This document shows positions 44,195 to 54,279 of a DNA stretch of 64,000 bases, piece by piece. The stretch lies in the NCBI RefSeq assembly GCF_015709455.1, contig NZ_JADNQW010000005.1, forward strand, positions 2,224,501 through 2,288,500. The letters run 5' to 3'. The stretch's first letter is position 1; every line of letters begins with the position of its first letter. The notes below the pieces were generated by a model. The model saw nothing but the letters and a program-made list of their open reading frames with translations. It was not told the DNA's origin and ran no database searches. The DNA comes from Methylosinus sp. H3A (GTDB taxonomy: Bacteria; Pseudomonadota; Alphaproteobacteria; Rhizobiales; Beijerinckiaceae). A program made the translations under genes and the position numbers.

Positions 44195-46703
44195 GGCGTT
44201 CCTCCATCAAGGCTTCCTGTTCGCTCACTTTCGCTTCCCATTCGTTGGCCAGTTCTGCCCAGCGCTGATCATCGCGTGCGACAAGCGCCTCTTCCATCCG
44301 GTAGGCAAGCAAGGGAAAGCCAACGAACAAGACGCGGCCTTTGTCCTTGACCGTCGCTCCGAACGTTTCCGCCATATGCGCGAGAAGCCCCGTCGCGTCG
44401 GCTTCAGCGCCAGCGCGGTATAGAGCATCGGCGATCAAAGTCGACAGCCACATCTCGCTGTCGGCGAGCGCCTTCGCCACCTCCACCAACCGGCCTTTGT
44501 GCTTGCGCACGCTTTCCGGGCTCATCGCGCGAATGAGTTCGGCCTCGTCGTCGCGTCGGTTGAAATTTCCGGCATATTCTGGAAGGACATGGGCGACGAC
44601 CAGCGCGAAGTCGTCGCTAGCTTTCAATGAATACCGCAGGCCCCGCGAATCCGAGCGCACATAGAGCGGCTCGGCCTTGAGTGTGGCATGACAGCAAAAG
44701 TCGCGAACCTTGTCGGGATTCGGCAAATGATCGGCGCGCCGCGCGAGTTCGTCGATACAGTCGACAAGAAAATCATCGTCCTTCTCAGATTCGGAATAGA
44801 CGGTGACCAAGTGGAACAGGGCAAAGGCGACGCGAGGCTTCAGATCCTCGGGTAGCGAAATCCGCCTCAGCGATCGAACCGCGTTTTTATGAACAAATAT
44901 GAACTGGTCCAGGAGCAATGCGCAAAAGGCCTCGAAGACGAGGGGCGGAAGGTTTTGGCGACCTCGCGCTGGAATCTCTGATAAAGCCAAAGCGGCCTCT
45001 CCGCGACCAAGAACGCTGGCGCCAACCAAGCCGGAATAGAGCATCGGGAGCACGGCCTTAAGACCAGCGACGTCGCCCGCCATTTCCATCGCCGCTCTCA
45101 ACGCGATCCCGCGAAGCAACTCCCGCTCGTGTGGGATCGCTTGAACCGCTTCGATGAAACGCGCTTTGGCTGTTTCGCTCTTCGATGCTTTCGCAGCCGC
45201 CTTGAGAAAATTCTCGGCGACTTGGTAAGCGGCCGAGCGGAGGCTGCGTCGTTCGAGATGCTCATGAATCGGCGCCCGCTCGCCTTGCCGCCCTTCTGTG
45301 GTCACGACCTGCTCATCGATCAACAAGGCCGCACCGACGAGCTTATCTGCATGTTCTTCGATAAACGGCCAGACCTCGTCAGGCGGGTAGCGGAATGCGC
45401 TCGCGACTGTTGAAAGTATCTCTATTTCGAACAGTTGCGACGGAAGCCACGTTAGCCGGTCAAGACCGAGCTTAAGCCTAGCTTCGGGATGCCTCTTCTC
45501 TTTGTCGCGAGAATAATGGCCGCGCCAGGCTTCGCTGTAGATCTTAGCGATGTTGCGCTTTGCCTCGATGTTCGCGCCCGCGCTCAGATCTTGAAGAACT
45601 GTGTCGAGCGCTTTAGGCTCAAGATCCAACATTAAATTTAGCGCACCCGCCATATCGCCAAGGCTTTCATGCTCGCCAAGGTCGCTGAGCAACTGCTTGG
45701 CGCGCACATAACGTGCCGCCGCCACAAGGACGAAGTCCTTGGCGGCAGGGGGATCGTGCTCGATGATGAGGCGTATCGATCGGCCAACGAGCTGAGAAGC
45801 GGCAACGGTCTTACGTTCAAGCAGCTGTTCGATGCCGCGCGTAACAGACTTGGGCTTTTCCTTCCACATCGCCAACAGCAGCCGACTATCCGAGCGCGGT
45901 TCGTGGCCGCCGAAAAACTCCCGGTGATCGGGGCTTGCGAGCTCGGCCACCGCAGGGACTAGATCGGGGACGTCGCCGTCCTCAATTTGCGCGAGATTGG
46001 CCATAAGCACCTGAGCGGCCGCCTCGGCACCGATGCCACTGCGGAGAAGCCGCTGCGCGAGTAGGAGAAGCCGACGCTCGTTTGGGACGACCGCGGCCCC
46101 GACATCAAGCGCGAGCAGAGCAAGCGAAGTGGCGGCTCCTGATTGATTGAAGATAAGGTCAATGAGCTGCGGATCGAGCCGCTCCGGCGCCATCCTTGCG
46201 GCTTCGACCAACCGCGTGCGGTCTACATCATCATGGCTTCGGTCGTATGCTTCAAGATCATCCAGCAGGGCCTGATTGATGGCATCTAGATTCTTGCGAA
46301 TACCAGCACGCTCCAGGTTGCGTTGCTTTAAAGCCTGCTCAGCTATATTCCGCTCGACCTGTTCGCGCGCATAAGCGATCCGTCGCGCTTCTTCGCGTTC
46401 AGCGACCAGCTTGGAAAGATTGGGCAGACCGACCGGCTGTCGAATCGTGCAGGTCACGCAATTGCGGTCATAGAAGTCGAGCGAGGATTCGCCAAAATCC
46501 CAACAGGCCATGCCACCCATTGGCGCATGGTCGCACTCCATCGAGAAATGGCTGATGGGAAGGCCCGTCATCTGTTCGATCATCCCGGCACCGCCCATAC
46601 GCTTAGCCCGAGCATGCGAACACCAATTGTGCATTAGCGTCATCACTTCGGCATTGCGTTCGCCGGCCGCGATGGCCTTTTCGATTTCGTCGTCCCTGCG
46701 CAT
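44154..46703 (-). CDS. Large helical protein with N-terminal Cys/His cluster, unknown
   Basis: This 849-aa protein has a Cys/His cluster in its first 90 residues: Cys28, Cys57 with His59 (FSMECDHAP), Cys67 (GGMACWDF) and Cys82/Cys85 (DRNCVTCTIR). This could bind a metal. A charged, probably coiled stretch follows at about 95-140. The rest is long and all-helical with a HEAT/ARM-like rhythm (for example AALALSEIPARGRQNLPPLV, FVHKNAVRSLRRISLPEDLK). I do not recognise the family. It is the first gene of the operon with the PD-(D/E)XK protein. HEAT-type scaffolds in such pairs often sense or bind nucleic acid, but that is inference. Confidence 0.82.
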   Translation of the reverse strand: MRRDDEIEKAIAAGERNAEVMTLMHNWCSHARAKRMGGAGMIEQMTGLPISHFSMECDHAPMGGMACWDFGESSLDFYDRNCVTCTIRQPVGLPNLSKLVAEREEARRIAYAREQVERNIAEQALKQRNLERAGIRKNLDAINQALLDDLEAYDRSHDDVDRTRLVEAARMAPERLDPQLIDLIFNQSGAATSLALLALDVGAAVVPNERRLLLLAQRLLRSGIGAEAAAQVLMANLAQIEDGDVPDLVPAVAELASPDHREFFGGHEPRSDSRLLLAMWKEKPKSVTRGIEQLLERKTVAASQLVGRSIRLIIEHDPPAAKDFVLVAAARYVRAKQLLSDLGEHESLGDMAGALNLMLDLEPKALDTVLQDLSAGANIEAKRNIAKIYSEAWRGHYSRDKEKRHPEARLKLGLDRLTWLPSQLFEIEILSTVASAFRYPPDEVWPFIEEHADKLVGAALLIDEQVVTTEGRQGERAPIHEHLERRSLRSAAYQVAENFLKAAAKASKSETAKARFIEAVQAIPHERELLRGIALRAAMEMAGDVAGLKAVLPMLYSGLVGASVLGRGEAALALSEIPARGRQNLPPLVFEAFCALLLDQFIFVHKNAVRSLRRISLPEDLKPRVAFALFHLVTVYSESEKDDDFLVDCIDELARRADHLPNPDKVRDFCCHATLKAEPLYVRSDSRGLRYSLKASDDFALVVAHVLPEYAGNFNRRDDEAELIRAMSPESVRKHKGRLVEVAKALADSEMWLSTLIADALYRAGAEADATGLLAHMAETFGATVKDKGRVLFVGFPLLAYRMEEALVARDDQRWAELANEWEAKVSEQEALMEERHARDSRSGFSIPH

Positions 46704-47303
46704 TGCCCCAACATAGTTGTTGTGTCGCCCCTCTCGTAGAGACTACGGATAAGAATCCACTACAATTTAGGCAAATGAAGCCGGGAAGTTCGAATTATGG
46801 ATTCCAACGAGCTCGGCTAGGCTTTCCCTGGCTGTTCACGGTCGATAGCGCAGGCGCTGAAGAGGCCGATTTCCAACTTTGAAGCGGTAAGCAGACAGTC
46901 TGCGATCAGTCCCAAGATTGTCGGACCGCAAAGCGGCTCATTTTGGCCGTTGGTACGCCGGACAGGACAAGGATAAGAACATCTATGTAAAATCGGTGTA
47001 AAATTTGAAGACAGCCGAAAGCTGTGAGTCCGCTTTACCTCTGGCTACGACCGTATGTCGGCTCCCACAGATCGCCCAGCGTCGCTGAACGCGCCCTTAG
47101 CGGTCACCCAATCAGCACGCCCGACGGCCGGAACTCGACCCGGCTCTAGCTCTTGCCGCCGCGCGGATCATTCGCTACCGAAAAGCCTAAGCGATGTGTT
47201 CACTGATATTCTAAGCCGATGCGTACCGAAGCACACCGGCGGGGTTGCGACCGGAAACGATTTTCCCGGCACTATCCCTTCATCCGAATCGAGCGAAGAC
47301 CCG
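46704..47303. promoter_or_regulatory. 600-bp divergent intergenic region
   Basis: This gap separates the start of the 849-aa gene (minus) from that of the NTPase gene (plus) and must hold both promoters. It is less GC-rich near 46740-46800 and 46970-47010 (for example AAATCGGTGTAAAATTTG). A plus-strand frame is open from 47055, but its composition is unlike a conserved domain, so I treat it as leader. No clear operator was found. Confidence 0.5.
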
Positions 47304-50300
47304 ATGTCCGAAACTAATTTAGTTCGTCCAAGCCGCGATGGCGACCAGTTCCATTATCTGTGGGCCGCACGCCGTTGCCTACTTCTCCTTTCGCCCGACG
47401 CCAGCTTGAAGGCGGTCACGATCGAGGGGTCATCTCCATCAGAGGCAGCGGCGGCGGACCGCATTACGACCGGCGAAGAGCTGATCGACGTTGGCGAGTA
47501 TTACGGGAGCGAAAGTCTCGAACAGGCAACACTGATTCGGTACATCCAGCTCAAGCACTCAACACTGAGAGCTGATGAAGCTTGGGCGCCAAGTGGGCTC
47601 GGAAAGACGCTGACGGGATTCGCCGAGCGATTCAAAGCCCTTCAACAGCGCCTTCGAACAGAACACCTGGACGGCAAGCTAGAGTTCTGGTTCGTTTCTA
47701 ACCGCCCGGTCAACTCCGACTTTCTCGAAGCTGTTCATGACACCGCCGAAGGCACTGCGGCGGCGCGGCACACCGACAATCTCAAGAAGCTTGAGAGGTT
47801 CACAGGTCTCAGCGGCACGGCGCTCGCGGCCTTCTGCAAGCTGCTTCGGCTCGAAGGAGGTCAGGAAGGAGTGTTGGATCAACGAAACATATTGGCCCAA
47901 GACGTTAGTTACTACCTTGCTGATGCAGACGTTGATGCGCCCGTGCAACTGAAGGAGCTTGTGACCAAAAAAGCTCTCTCCGTGAGTGCAGAGAATCCAA
48001 CTGTCACGAGAATGGACGTGCTTCGGGCGCTCAAGACCGACGAGAGCCGCCTGTTTCCTGCGCCGTGCTTCATCAAAGACATTGCGAACGTAGTCCCGCG
48101 TGAGCAAGAACCAGAGCTCAACCGGGCGATCATGCAGGCGGACGATGTTGCGGTCATCGTTCATGCTGCCGGCGGAGTGGGAAAGTCGGTTTTCGCAACG
48201 CGCATCAACTTGGCGCTGCCCGCAGGCTCATCCAGCGTTCTCTACGATTGTTTTGGCAATGGCCAGTACCGCAGCGCCAGCGGCTATCGGCATCGCCACA
48301 AGGACGCTCTGGTTCAAATTGCGAATGAGCTAGCTGCCAAGGGGCTGTGCCACCCGCTCATCCCGAGCCCTCACGCCGAACCATCGGCCTACGTGAGAGC
48401 CTTTCTTTATCGTCTAACGCAAAGCATCACCTCCCTCAGGGCCGAGAATGCGCAAGCGCTTCTCTGCATCGTCATTGACGCCGCGGACAATGCGCAGATG
48501 GCGGCGGAAGAAATTGGCGAAGCGCGATCTTTTGTGCGCGACCTGCTCCGAGAGCAGTTGCCGGAAGGCGTACGGTTGGTCGCCCTGTGCCGGACGCACC
48601 GGCAGGGGTATCTTGACCCTCCGCCCTCCGCTCTACGGCTTGAACTGCATCCATTCAGCCGAGCGGAAACTGCGACGTGCTTGCGCCAAGTTTTCACCGG
48701 TGCCACCGAACAAGACGTCGACGAATTCCATCGCTTGAGTTCGCAGAACCCTCGCGTTCAAGCGCTGGCCCTCGCGCGCAAGGTCTCGTTGAGCGAGATT
48801 CTCCGGGCGCTCGGCCCAAATCCCACGACGGTCGAGGACGCGATCGGCAACCTTCTTAATGACGCAATCGCGAGGCTGCGCGATGCGGTAGGGTCCATCG
48901 AGAAGGCGCAGATCGACAGAATTTGCGCTGGGCTGGCTGCGCTCCGGCCCTTGATCCCTCTATCGGTTCTGGCGTCAATGTCGGGGGTCGATGAGGCTGC
49001 GATCAGGAGTTTCGCGTTCGATCTTGGGCGTCCGCTCCTTGTTACGGGCGACACGATTCAATTCTACGATGAGCCCGCTGAGACTTGGTTCAGAGACAGG
49101 TTCAAGCCAGCGGCAGGCGATTTGGCGGCTTTCATTGCAAGCCTGAAGCCCATCGCGGCGGGTAGCGCCTATGTAGCATCCGCATTGCCGCAACTCATGC
49201 TGGAGGCGGGTCATTTTGCGGAGCTTGTGGCGCTCGCTCTCTCTTCCGAAGCTCTGCCGAGCACCAGTCCGGTTGAAAAGCGTGACGTTGAACTGCAACG
49301 CCTTCAGTTTGCCCTCAAAGCGAGCCTCCGCGCGCGACGTTACACCGATGCGGCGAAGCTGGCGCTGAAGGCCGGGGGCGAAAGCGCAGGCGATGAACGA
49401 CAACGCAAGCTACTTCAAGCGAACACCGACTTAGCGGCGGTCTTCATGGAGAGCGAGCGCATTCAGGAGCTCATCTCGCGGCGAACATTTGGCGCGGGTT
49501 GGGTCGGTTCACACCACGCTTATGAAGCTGGACTGTTGTCAGGACGCGGCGAGCTGCTGGGCGATGCGCGCAGCAGGCTACGAATGGCCCGCGAATGGTT
49601 GCGGAACTGGGGTCAGCTTCCGCGTGATGACAGGAAACGGGAAAAAGTGACGGATAACGACATCCTTGAGATGGCGACCGCCTTTTTCAACATTCACGGT
49701 GCCGCTAGCTGCGCACATGATTTACGCGGATGGTCGCCCCGTGAGGTTTCATTTCGCGTGGGGCGGACTCTCGCAAGCCGATTCATCGATCATGGTCGCT
49801 ATCACGATCTCGATAATCTTGCAGTGGCTGCCGAGAACAACCTGTGCCTCGTACTGGCGATCACGCTGGAATTACGAGATGTCCATAGAACGCCGCCAAA
49901 AAGTGTGGTCGAATGTGCTCTTCGTTTAGCTCGCGATCCGCGGATCAAGCTCAGCGACGGAGATCGCTGGGACAATGACGGGAGCGTCATCCAAGCGGTA
50001 ACTGCGCTTGCGGAGGCAGCGCACAAGCTCTCGGTTGGTGCGACCGGCGAATTGATCTCCCTTCTTACCCGCTATCTCCCTCCTTCGCCTCCGCAGGGAC
50101 TCTCGTCCCGCTATGGGAGGACACGGTTTGCGTTGCTTCGCGCGTATGCCCTGCGCGCGGCTCTCAATGGGCAATCACTGAATTTGATCGATTTGGCGCA
50201 TGATGGCCTACGAAAGGAGCTGGAAAACCCGAAACCTCATTCCGACTCTCGGGACGTACAGGAGTTTAAGGAAGACATCGGCGCCCTCTTGCCGTGGCAC

Positions 50301-53300
50301 CGCCTGTGGGCGGCGACTTTCATCGGTCGAACGGCGCGTGCCGATCTTGCCAACGAGATCGCGGAAACGGCCGCTGCGTCTTCGAAAGCCGAAAAGATCA
50401 GCTATCGGGAGGAGTCGTTCACGTCCAACGAAGTCGCCCGAGTATGGTTTGATACGTTGTTGGTCACGGGAAGCGCTGAGGCCGCATCGCTGGACGAGCT
50501 GAATAAGTGGATCGTGGGCCTCAAGCGGCCATTATACGCGAAGACGCTTACGCACCTTGCGCGGCTAGCAGCCCGATCGCCCTCGCTCGAGGCGCACGCG
50601 CTGGAATATGCCAGCAAAGCCTTCGGGCTGATTCGCGACGAGCGGGAAAGTGCGGAATCGAAGTCGGACAGCTTTGTCGATCTAGCGCGCGCGACCTTGA
50701 TGGCAAGCCGCTCCGAGGCGGTCGCGTATTTCAATCTGGCCGTGGAAGTCGCAAGCAAAATTGGCGATGAAAACCTAGATCGCTGGGGTGCGTTACTTGA
50801 CCTCGCTGATCGTGCGGCCTGCAGAGACAGGCCAGATCCGGTGACGGCGTATCGGCTCGCGCGCTGCGCGGAACTTACCTACGACTACGTCGTCCGCGAC
50901 AAGCATTTTGATTGGGAAGCGACCGTTGAGGCGATCGCCGGCCTATGCGGGAGCTCTTCCCTTGCGATCCTCAGCCGCTGGCGGGATCGGGATTTCGGAT
51001 GGACGGAACGGTTATTGCCGATCGCTGTCAACTTCCTAGTTTCGCACGGTGAGCTCGACCCAAAGGTTGCGCTGGCGTTGATCGGCTTTCGTGCCCAGTG
51101 GGATGAGCCTCTGTTGCTCAAGAGAGCTTTCGCTGCCTGCGCGAACAAGGCTGAAAAAGAAGCCACAGCGGAATTTTGCTACCGTTACATTACGCTGGGG
51201 CAGCACAGTCTTGGAAGGTGGCGCGCGCTCAAAAACGTCTTGACGCAGCATGGCATCGCGGTCACCGAACTTGATGCATGGATCGCCCTAAGTGAGCGCG
51301 AAGAGCAATCAGACAAACCGACGGACAATAGCGATGACCAGGACCGCGGCGCTCTGCCAGACAGTAGTTACGAGCGCGACTGGAACGCAGTCTTCGAGGA
51401 TATCGATCTTTGTATCGCTAACGACCTTTCGCGCGCGCGTCGGCGTTTCAATAATAGTGCGTTGCCGCGCTATCCTGACCGCTTCTTTGCAGAAGCATAC
51501 CGCCGCGTGAATGTCGGCAAAGAGGCCGAGTTCATCGCGGCTGTCGCTGACGTAACCGATTTCGGACTCTATGATCTGCGCAGCTTTCTTGAGCTTCTTC
51601 CAGAAGCTTGGAAAAATCGGCTCGCGGTCAAGTCGGCTCTAGCCGAAACTTTGAGGGTATTCTGCCGGCGGCACTGCATGGCCGTCACGAAAAGCCGGTA
51701 CTATGAGGTGCTTCCATTCAAGACCGCGTGCGAGCTATCCGGAATTCCAGAAGGCGATGTCGTCGGCGTTGTTCTATCTGGCATTGGCGAGGCGACGGAA
51801 GTCATCGGTGCGCGCCGCTTGTTCACGCTGGTCGGACTCCTCGCGTCGAAATTATCGGAGAACGAAGCGATTGAAGCACTTTCGTTCGGGCTAGATCTGT
51901 TCGATACGGTACTGGAGGACGCCGACGGCGATGGCCCGTGGTCGCCAAAGTTCGAGCCGCCCGCTGAAATAGAGGGCTCAGTCGCCGGTTACATCTGGGG
52001 CGGCCTTGCTGCGCCACGGGCAAGCTTGCGTTGGGAAGCTGCGCACGCGGTACGCGCGCTTTGCAGGCTCGGACAGGCCAAGGTGCTTGGGCATCTCGTC
52101 GCGTTGGCGAGCGGAGCATCAGCCGATGCCTTTGCCGACGCCGGCCTGCACTTCTATAAGTTGCACGCACGCCAATGGTTTCTGATCGGATTGGCGCGCG
52201 CCGCGAAAGACCACCCTGGCATCGTTGCCCCACATGCCGACTTCCTGTTCAAATTGGCGTTCGCCGGTGAACCTCACGTCCTCATTCGGGCATTCGCAAC
52301 GAGAACTATCGAAGCTCTGTTGGACGGCGGGTTCTTGGGATCGCAAACCGATTTACGAGCGCGGCTCGCTACCGTCAACGCATCTTCTTTTTCTCCCGTC
52401 GAATCGAAGTCCTATCGGCGCTTCGAAGACGACGAGGCTGACGGTGAACGCAAGGCCGAGGCCGACAACAACGACGATCGGTTCTATTTTGGCATCGACA
52501 TGGGTCCTTACTGGCTTGCGCCTCTCGGAAGGTGTTTCGCGAAATCGCAAGCCAGCATCGAACGCGAAGCGTTGCGCGTGATCAGAAGCGATTGGAACCT
52601 CCACGGGGGCAGCCAGTGGAATGAGGATGCGCGCTACCGCCGAAAGATTTTCAGAGATAGAGAGCCCCATCATTCGCACGGCTCGTATCCGCGAGTGGAC
52701 GAGCTTCGTTTCTATCTTTCGTACCACGCGATGATGGTGGTGGCCGGGAAGCTGCTTGCGGCAGTGCCAGTGCATCACGATCCCGACGACTCCGAGGATG
52801 AGTTTCGCAATTGGCTATCGAGACATGATCTGTCCCGCCGTGACAACGGATGGCTGGCGGACCGGCGCGACCCAGTTCCGCTTGAGCGGCCGAATTGGAA
52901 AGATGAAAAGGAAACGGACGAATGGCGCTGGTCAATCGTCAGGAGTGATTTTGACCGGATTCTCATCAGCACTGACGGCAGAATGAATCTTTGGGGACGT
53001 TGGACGAGACGATCGAGACATCGGGAGGAGTCGATCCACGTTCGTAGCGCGCTTGTTTCGTCAGATCGTTCGATGGCGCTGCTGAGGGCCTTGCAGAGCG
53101 CAGGCAATCCTCACGACTATCGAATTCCCGACGCCGACGACGATTTGCAAATCGACTTTGATGGCTTTCAGCTCAAAGGTTGGCTCACCGATCGATCTCG
53201 CGATTACGGATTAGATGACCTGGACCCTTGGGCGGGTGCCATCAAGTATCCGCCGCCAGCGCCCGCCGCTTACGTCACCGAGCTCATGAACCTTAATTGT

Positions 53301-53612
53301 GACGTAGAGCGTCGGCGATGGCATGTTGAGGGCGATCACGGCGATGTCGCGTGGTCACAAGTATGGGGACACTTCCGCGACAAGGATGACGATGAAACGG
53401 AAGGCGAGACTGGTTCTCGTTTTCAGGCGTCGTTCGCGTTCGTTCTTGCGCTCTTGCGTAAGCTACGCATGGATTTGATCGTGGAGGTAGAAATTGAACG
53501 GCGGCGCTGCTATTCTCGCTGGGAAAGTAGTAGGAACGATGACCTCGGATTCATTCTGCCAAGTGCACGACTCTTCCTCCTCAAGTCCGACGGTAGTCTC
53601 AGCACGCTGTGA
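47304..53612 (+). CDS. Giant STAND-type NTPase with Cap4/DUF4297-like nuclease N-terminus
   Basis: This 2102-aa protein has three parts. Residues 1-110 look like a Cap4/DUF4297 nuclease: RDGDQFHYLWAARRCLLLL, IEG (Glu41), IDVGEYYG (Asp62) and IRYIQLKHST (Gln82-x-Lys84). Residues about 270-560 are a P-loop NTPase, with Walker A IVHAAGGVGKSVFATR (about 288) and Walker B LLCIVIDAADNAQ (about 387). The remaining 1500 residues are all-helical and repeat-like, a typical sensor region. This is the layout of Avs-type phage sensors, but size and companions differ from the types I know. The start was chosen at the ATG opening the nuclease domain; a longer frame from 47055 is possible. Confidence 0.85.
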   Translation: MSETNLVRPSRDGDQFHYLWAARRCLLLLSPDASLKAVTIEGSSPSEAAAADRITTGEELIDVGEYYGSESLEQATLIRYIQLKHSTLRADEAWAPSGLGKTLTGFAERFKALQQRLRTEHLDGKLEFWFVSNRPVNSDFLEAVHDTAEGTAAARHTDNLKKLERFTGLSGTALAAFCKLLRLEGGQEGVLDQRNILAQDVSYYLADADVDAPVQLKELVTKKALSVSAENPTVTRMDVLRALKTDESRLFPAPCFIKDIANVVPREQEPELNRAIMQADDVAVIVHAAGGVGKSVFATRINLALPAGSSSVLYDCFGNGQYRSASGYRHRHKDALVQIANELAAKGLCHPLIPSPHAEPSAYVRAFLYRLTQSITSLRAENAQALLCIVIDAADNAQMAAEEIGEARSFVRDLLREQLPEGVRLVALCRTHRQGYLDPPPSALRLELHPFSRAETATCLRQVFTGATEQDVDEFHRLSSQNPRVQALALARKVSLSEILRALGPNPTTVEDAIGNLLNDAIARLRDAVGSIEKAQIDRICAGLAALRPLIPLSVLASMSGVDEAAIRSFAFDLGRPLLVTGDTIQFYDEPAETWFRDRFKPAAGDLAAFIASLKPIAAGSAYVASALPQLMLEAGHFAELVALALSSEALPSTSPVEKRDVELQRLQFALKASLRARRYTDAAKLALKAGGESAGDERQRKLLQANTDLAAVFMESERIQELISRRTFGAGWVGSHHAYEAGLLSGRGELLGDARSRLRMAREWLRNWGQLPRDDRKREKVTDNDILEMATAFFNIHGAASCAHDLRGWSPREVSFRVGRTLASRFIDHGRYHDLDNLAVAAENNLCLVLAITLELRDVHRTPPKSVVECALRLARDPRIKLSDGDRWDNDGSVIQAVTALAEAAHKLSVGATGELISLLTRYLPPSPPQGLSSRYGRTRFALLRAYALRAALNGQSLNLIDLAHDGLRKELENPKPHSDSRDVQEFKEDIGALLPWHRLWAATFIGRTARADLANEIAETAAASSKAEKISYREESFTSNEVARVWFDTLLVTGSAEAASLDELNKWIVGLKRPLYAKTLTHLARLAARSPSLEAHALEYASKAFGLIRDERESAESKSDSFVDLARATLMASRSEAVAYFNLAVEVASKIGDENLDRWGALLDLADRAACRDRPDPVTAYRLARCAELTYDYVVRDKHFDWEATVEAIAGLCGSSSLAILSRWRDRDFGWTERLLPIAVNFLVSHGELDPKVALALIGFRAQWDEPLLLKRAFAACANKAEKEATAEFCYRYITLGQHSLGRWRALKNVLTQHGIAVTELDAWIALSEREEQSDKPTDNSDDQDRGALPDSSYERDWNAVFEDIDLCIANDLSRARRRFNNSALPRYPDRFFAEAYRRVNVGKEAEFIAAVADVTDFGLYDLRSFLELLPEAWKNRLAVKSALAETLRVFCRRHCMAVTKSRYYEVLPFKTACELSGIPEGDVVGVVLSGIGEATEVIGARRLFTLVGLLASKLSENEAIEALSFGLDLFDTVLEDADGDGPWSPKFEPPAEIEGSVAGYIWGGLAAPRASLRWEAAHAVRALCRLGQAKVLGHLVALASGASADAFADAGLHFYKLHARQWFLIGLARAAKDHPGIVAPHADFLFKLAFAGEPHVLIRAFATRTIEALLDGGFLGSQTDLRARLATVNASSFSPVESKSYRRFEDDEADGERKAEADNNDDRFYFGIDMGPYWLAPLGRCFAKSQASIEREALRVIRSDWNLHGGSQWNEDARYRRKIFRDREPHHSHGSYPRVDELRFYLSYHAMMVVAGKLLAAVPVHHDPDDSEDEFRNWLSRHDLSRRDNGWLADRRDPVPLERPNWKDEKETDEWRWSIVRSDFDRILISTDGRMNLWGRWTRRSRHREESIHVRSALVSSDRSMALLRALQSAGNPHDYRIPDADDDLQIDFDGFQLKGWLTDRSRDYGLDDLDPWAGAIKYPPPAPAAYVTELMNLNCDVERRRWHVEGDHGDVAWSQVWGHFRDKDDDETEGETGSRFQASFAFVLALLRKLRMDLIVEVEIERRRCYSRWESSRNDDLGFILPSARLFLLKSDGSLSTL

Positions 53613-54279
53613 GGCGACGCTTGAGCTCGGCAGGAAGCTGACGAGTGAGCTCGACCTCGATCGGTCCGTGGATACCCTAGGCCGGTGGATGGCTCACTAT
53701 GTCGCCGAGCTGATCCAAGACGCTGAGAAAGCAAGCGGCGAAGAACGACCGGCTAAGATTCGGGCGTGCTGCGAAGTCATCATCAGCCTATGGAAACATC
53801 GTCACGAATTGCCAAACGGTAAGCGTCCATTTGAGGAACTCGAACCGATCCTGAGAGCGCTTGAAAGCCTTGATCCGGACGACAGCACGCCAAGATATTT
53901 TCGTTCGGCACGCGCTGCTGCCGACGACGCTGATATGGACGGAAAGGCGAAGTCGTGGCTGAAGCTCATCGACAGCTTGGATTATTCGGCAAGAATGCTT
54001 ATTCGTTACTGCCTAACGCAAGCTGCGGAGGTTGCGCTCGATAAATCGAGGGAATGGGTCGCACTTGCTGAGGCGGCCGGGGCAGACAATGGGGTTGAAC
54101 TTCCGATAATTCGCGTCCTCGTTGGTGAGAATAGCCTGTTGAAAAAGTCCGATCCGAATGAGGCCAACCGAAAACAGCTGCAGGACCGCATCGATCGGCT
54201 GGAAGGCTTCACGCAGATGGCCAACGCGCTGGCATCGGATCTGAAGCGGCGCGTTCAGGAATTTCCAGAGGCGGAGTGA
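53539..54279 (+). CDS. Helical partner protein of the STAND NTPase
   Basis: This 246-aa protein is all-helical: TLELGRKLTSELDLDRSVDT, then LGRWMAHYVAELIQDAEKAS, KIRACCEVIISLWKHRHELP and a C-terminal coiled-coil-like RKQLQDRIDRLEGFTQMANA. It starts 74 bp inside the NTPase gene, behind an AGGA box, in a different frame, so the two are tightly coupled. I do not recognise a family. Small helical companions downstream of STAND-type defence genes are often regulators or inhibitors; that is only an analogy. The 570 bp that follow (54280-54849) show no gene I can support and lead into an IS110 element. Confidence 0.75.
   Translation: MTSDSFCQVHDSSSSSPTVVSARCEATLELGRKLTSELDLDRSVDTLGRWMAHYVAELIQDAEKASGEERPAKIRACCEVIISLWKHRHELPNGKRPFEELEPILRALESLDPDDSTPRYFRSARAAADDADMDGKAKSWLKLIDSLDYSARMLIRYCLTQAAEVALDKSREWVALAEAAGADNGVELPIIRVLVGENSLLKKSDPNEANRKQLQDRIDRLEGFTQMANALASDLKRRVQEFPEAE

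Noticed and set aside
47055..47303. A longer start for the giant NTPase, adding 83 residues
   Set aside because: The added part is Ser/Pro/Arg-rich without domain character, while the nuclease domain begins right at the ATG at 47304. It cannot be fully excluded.
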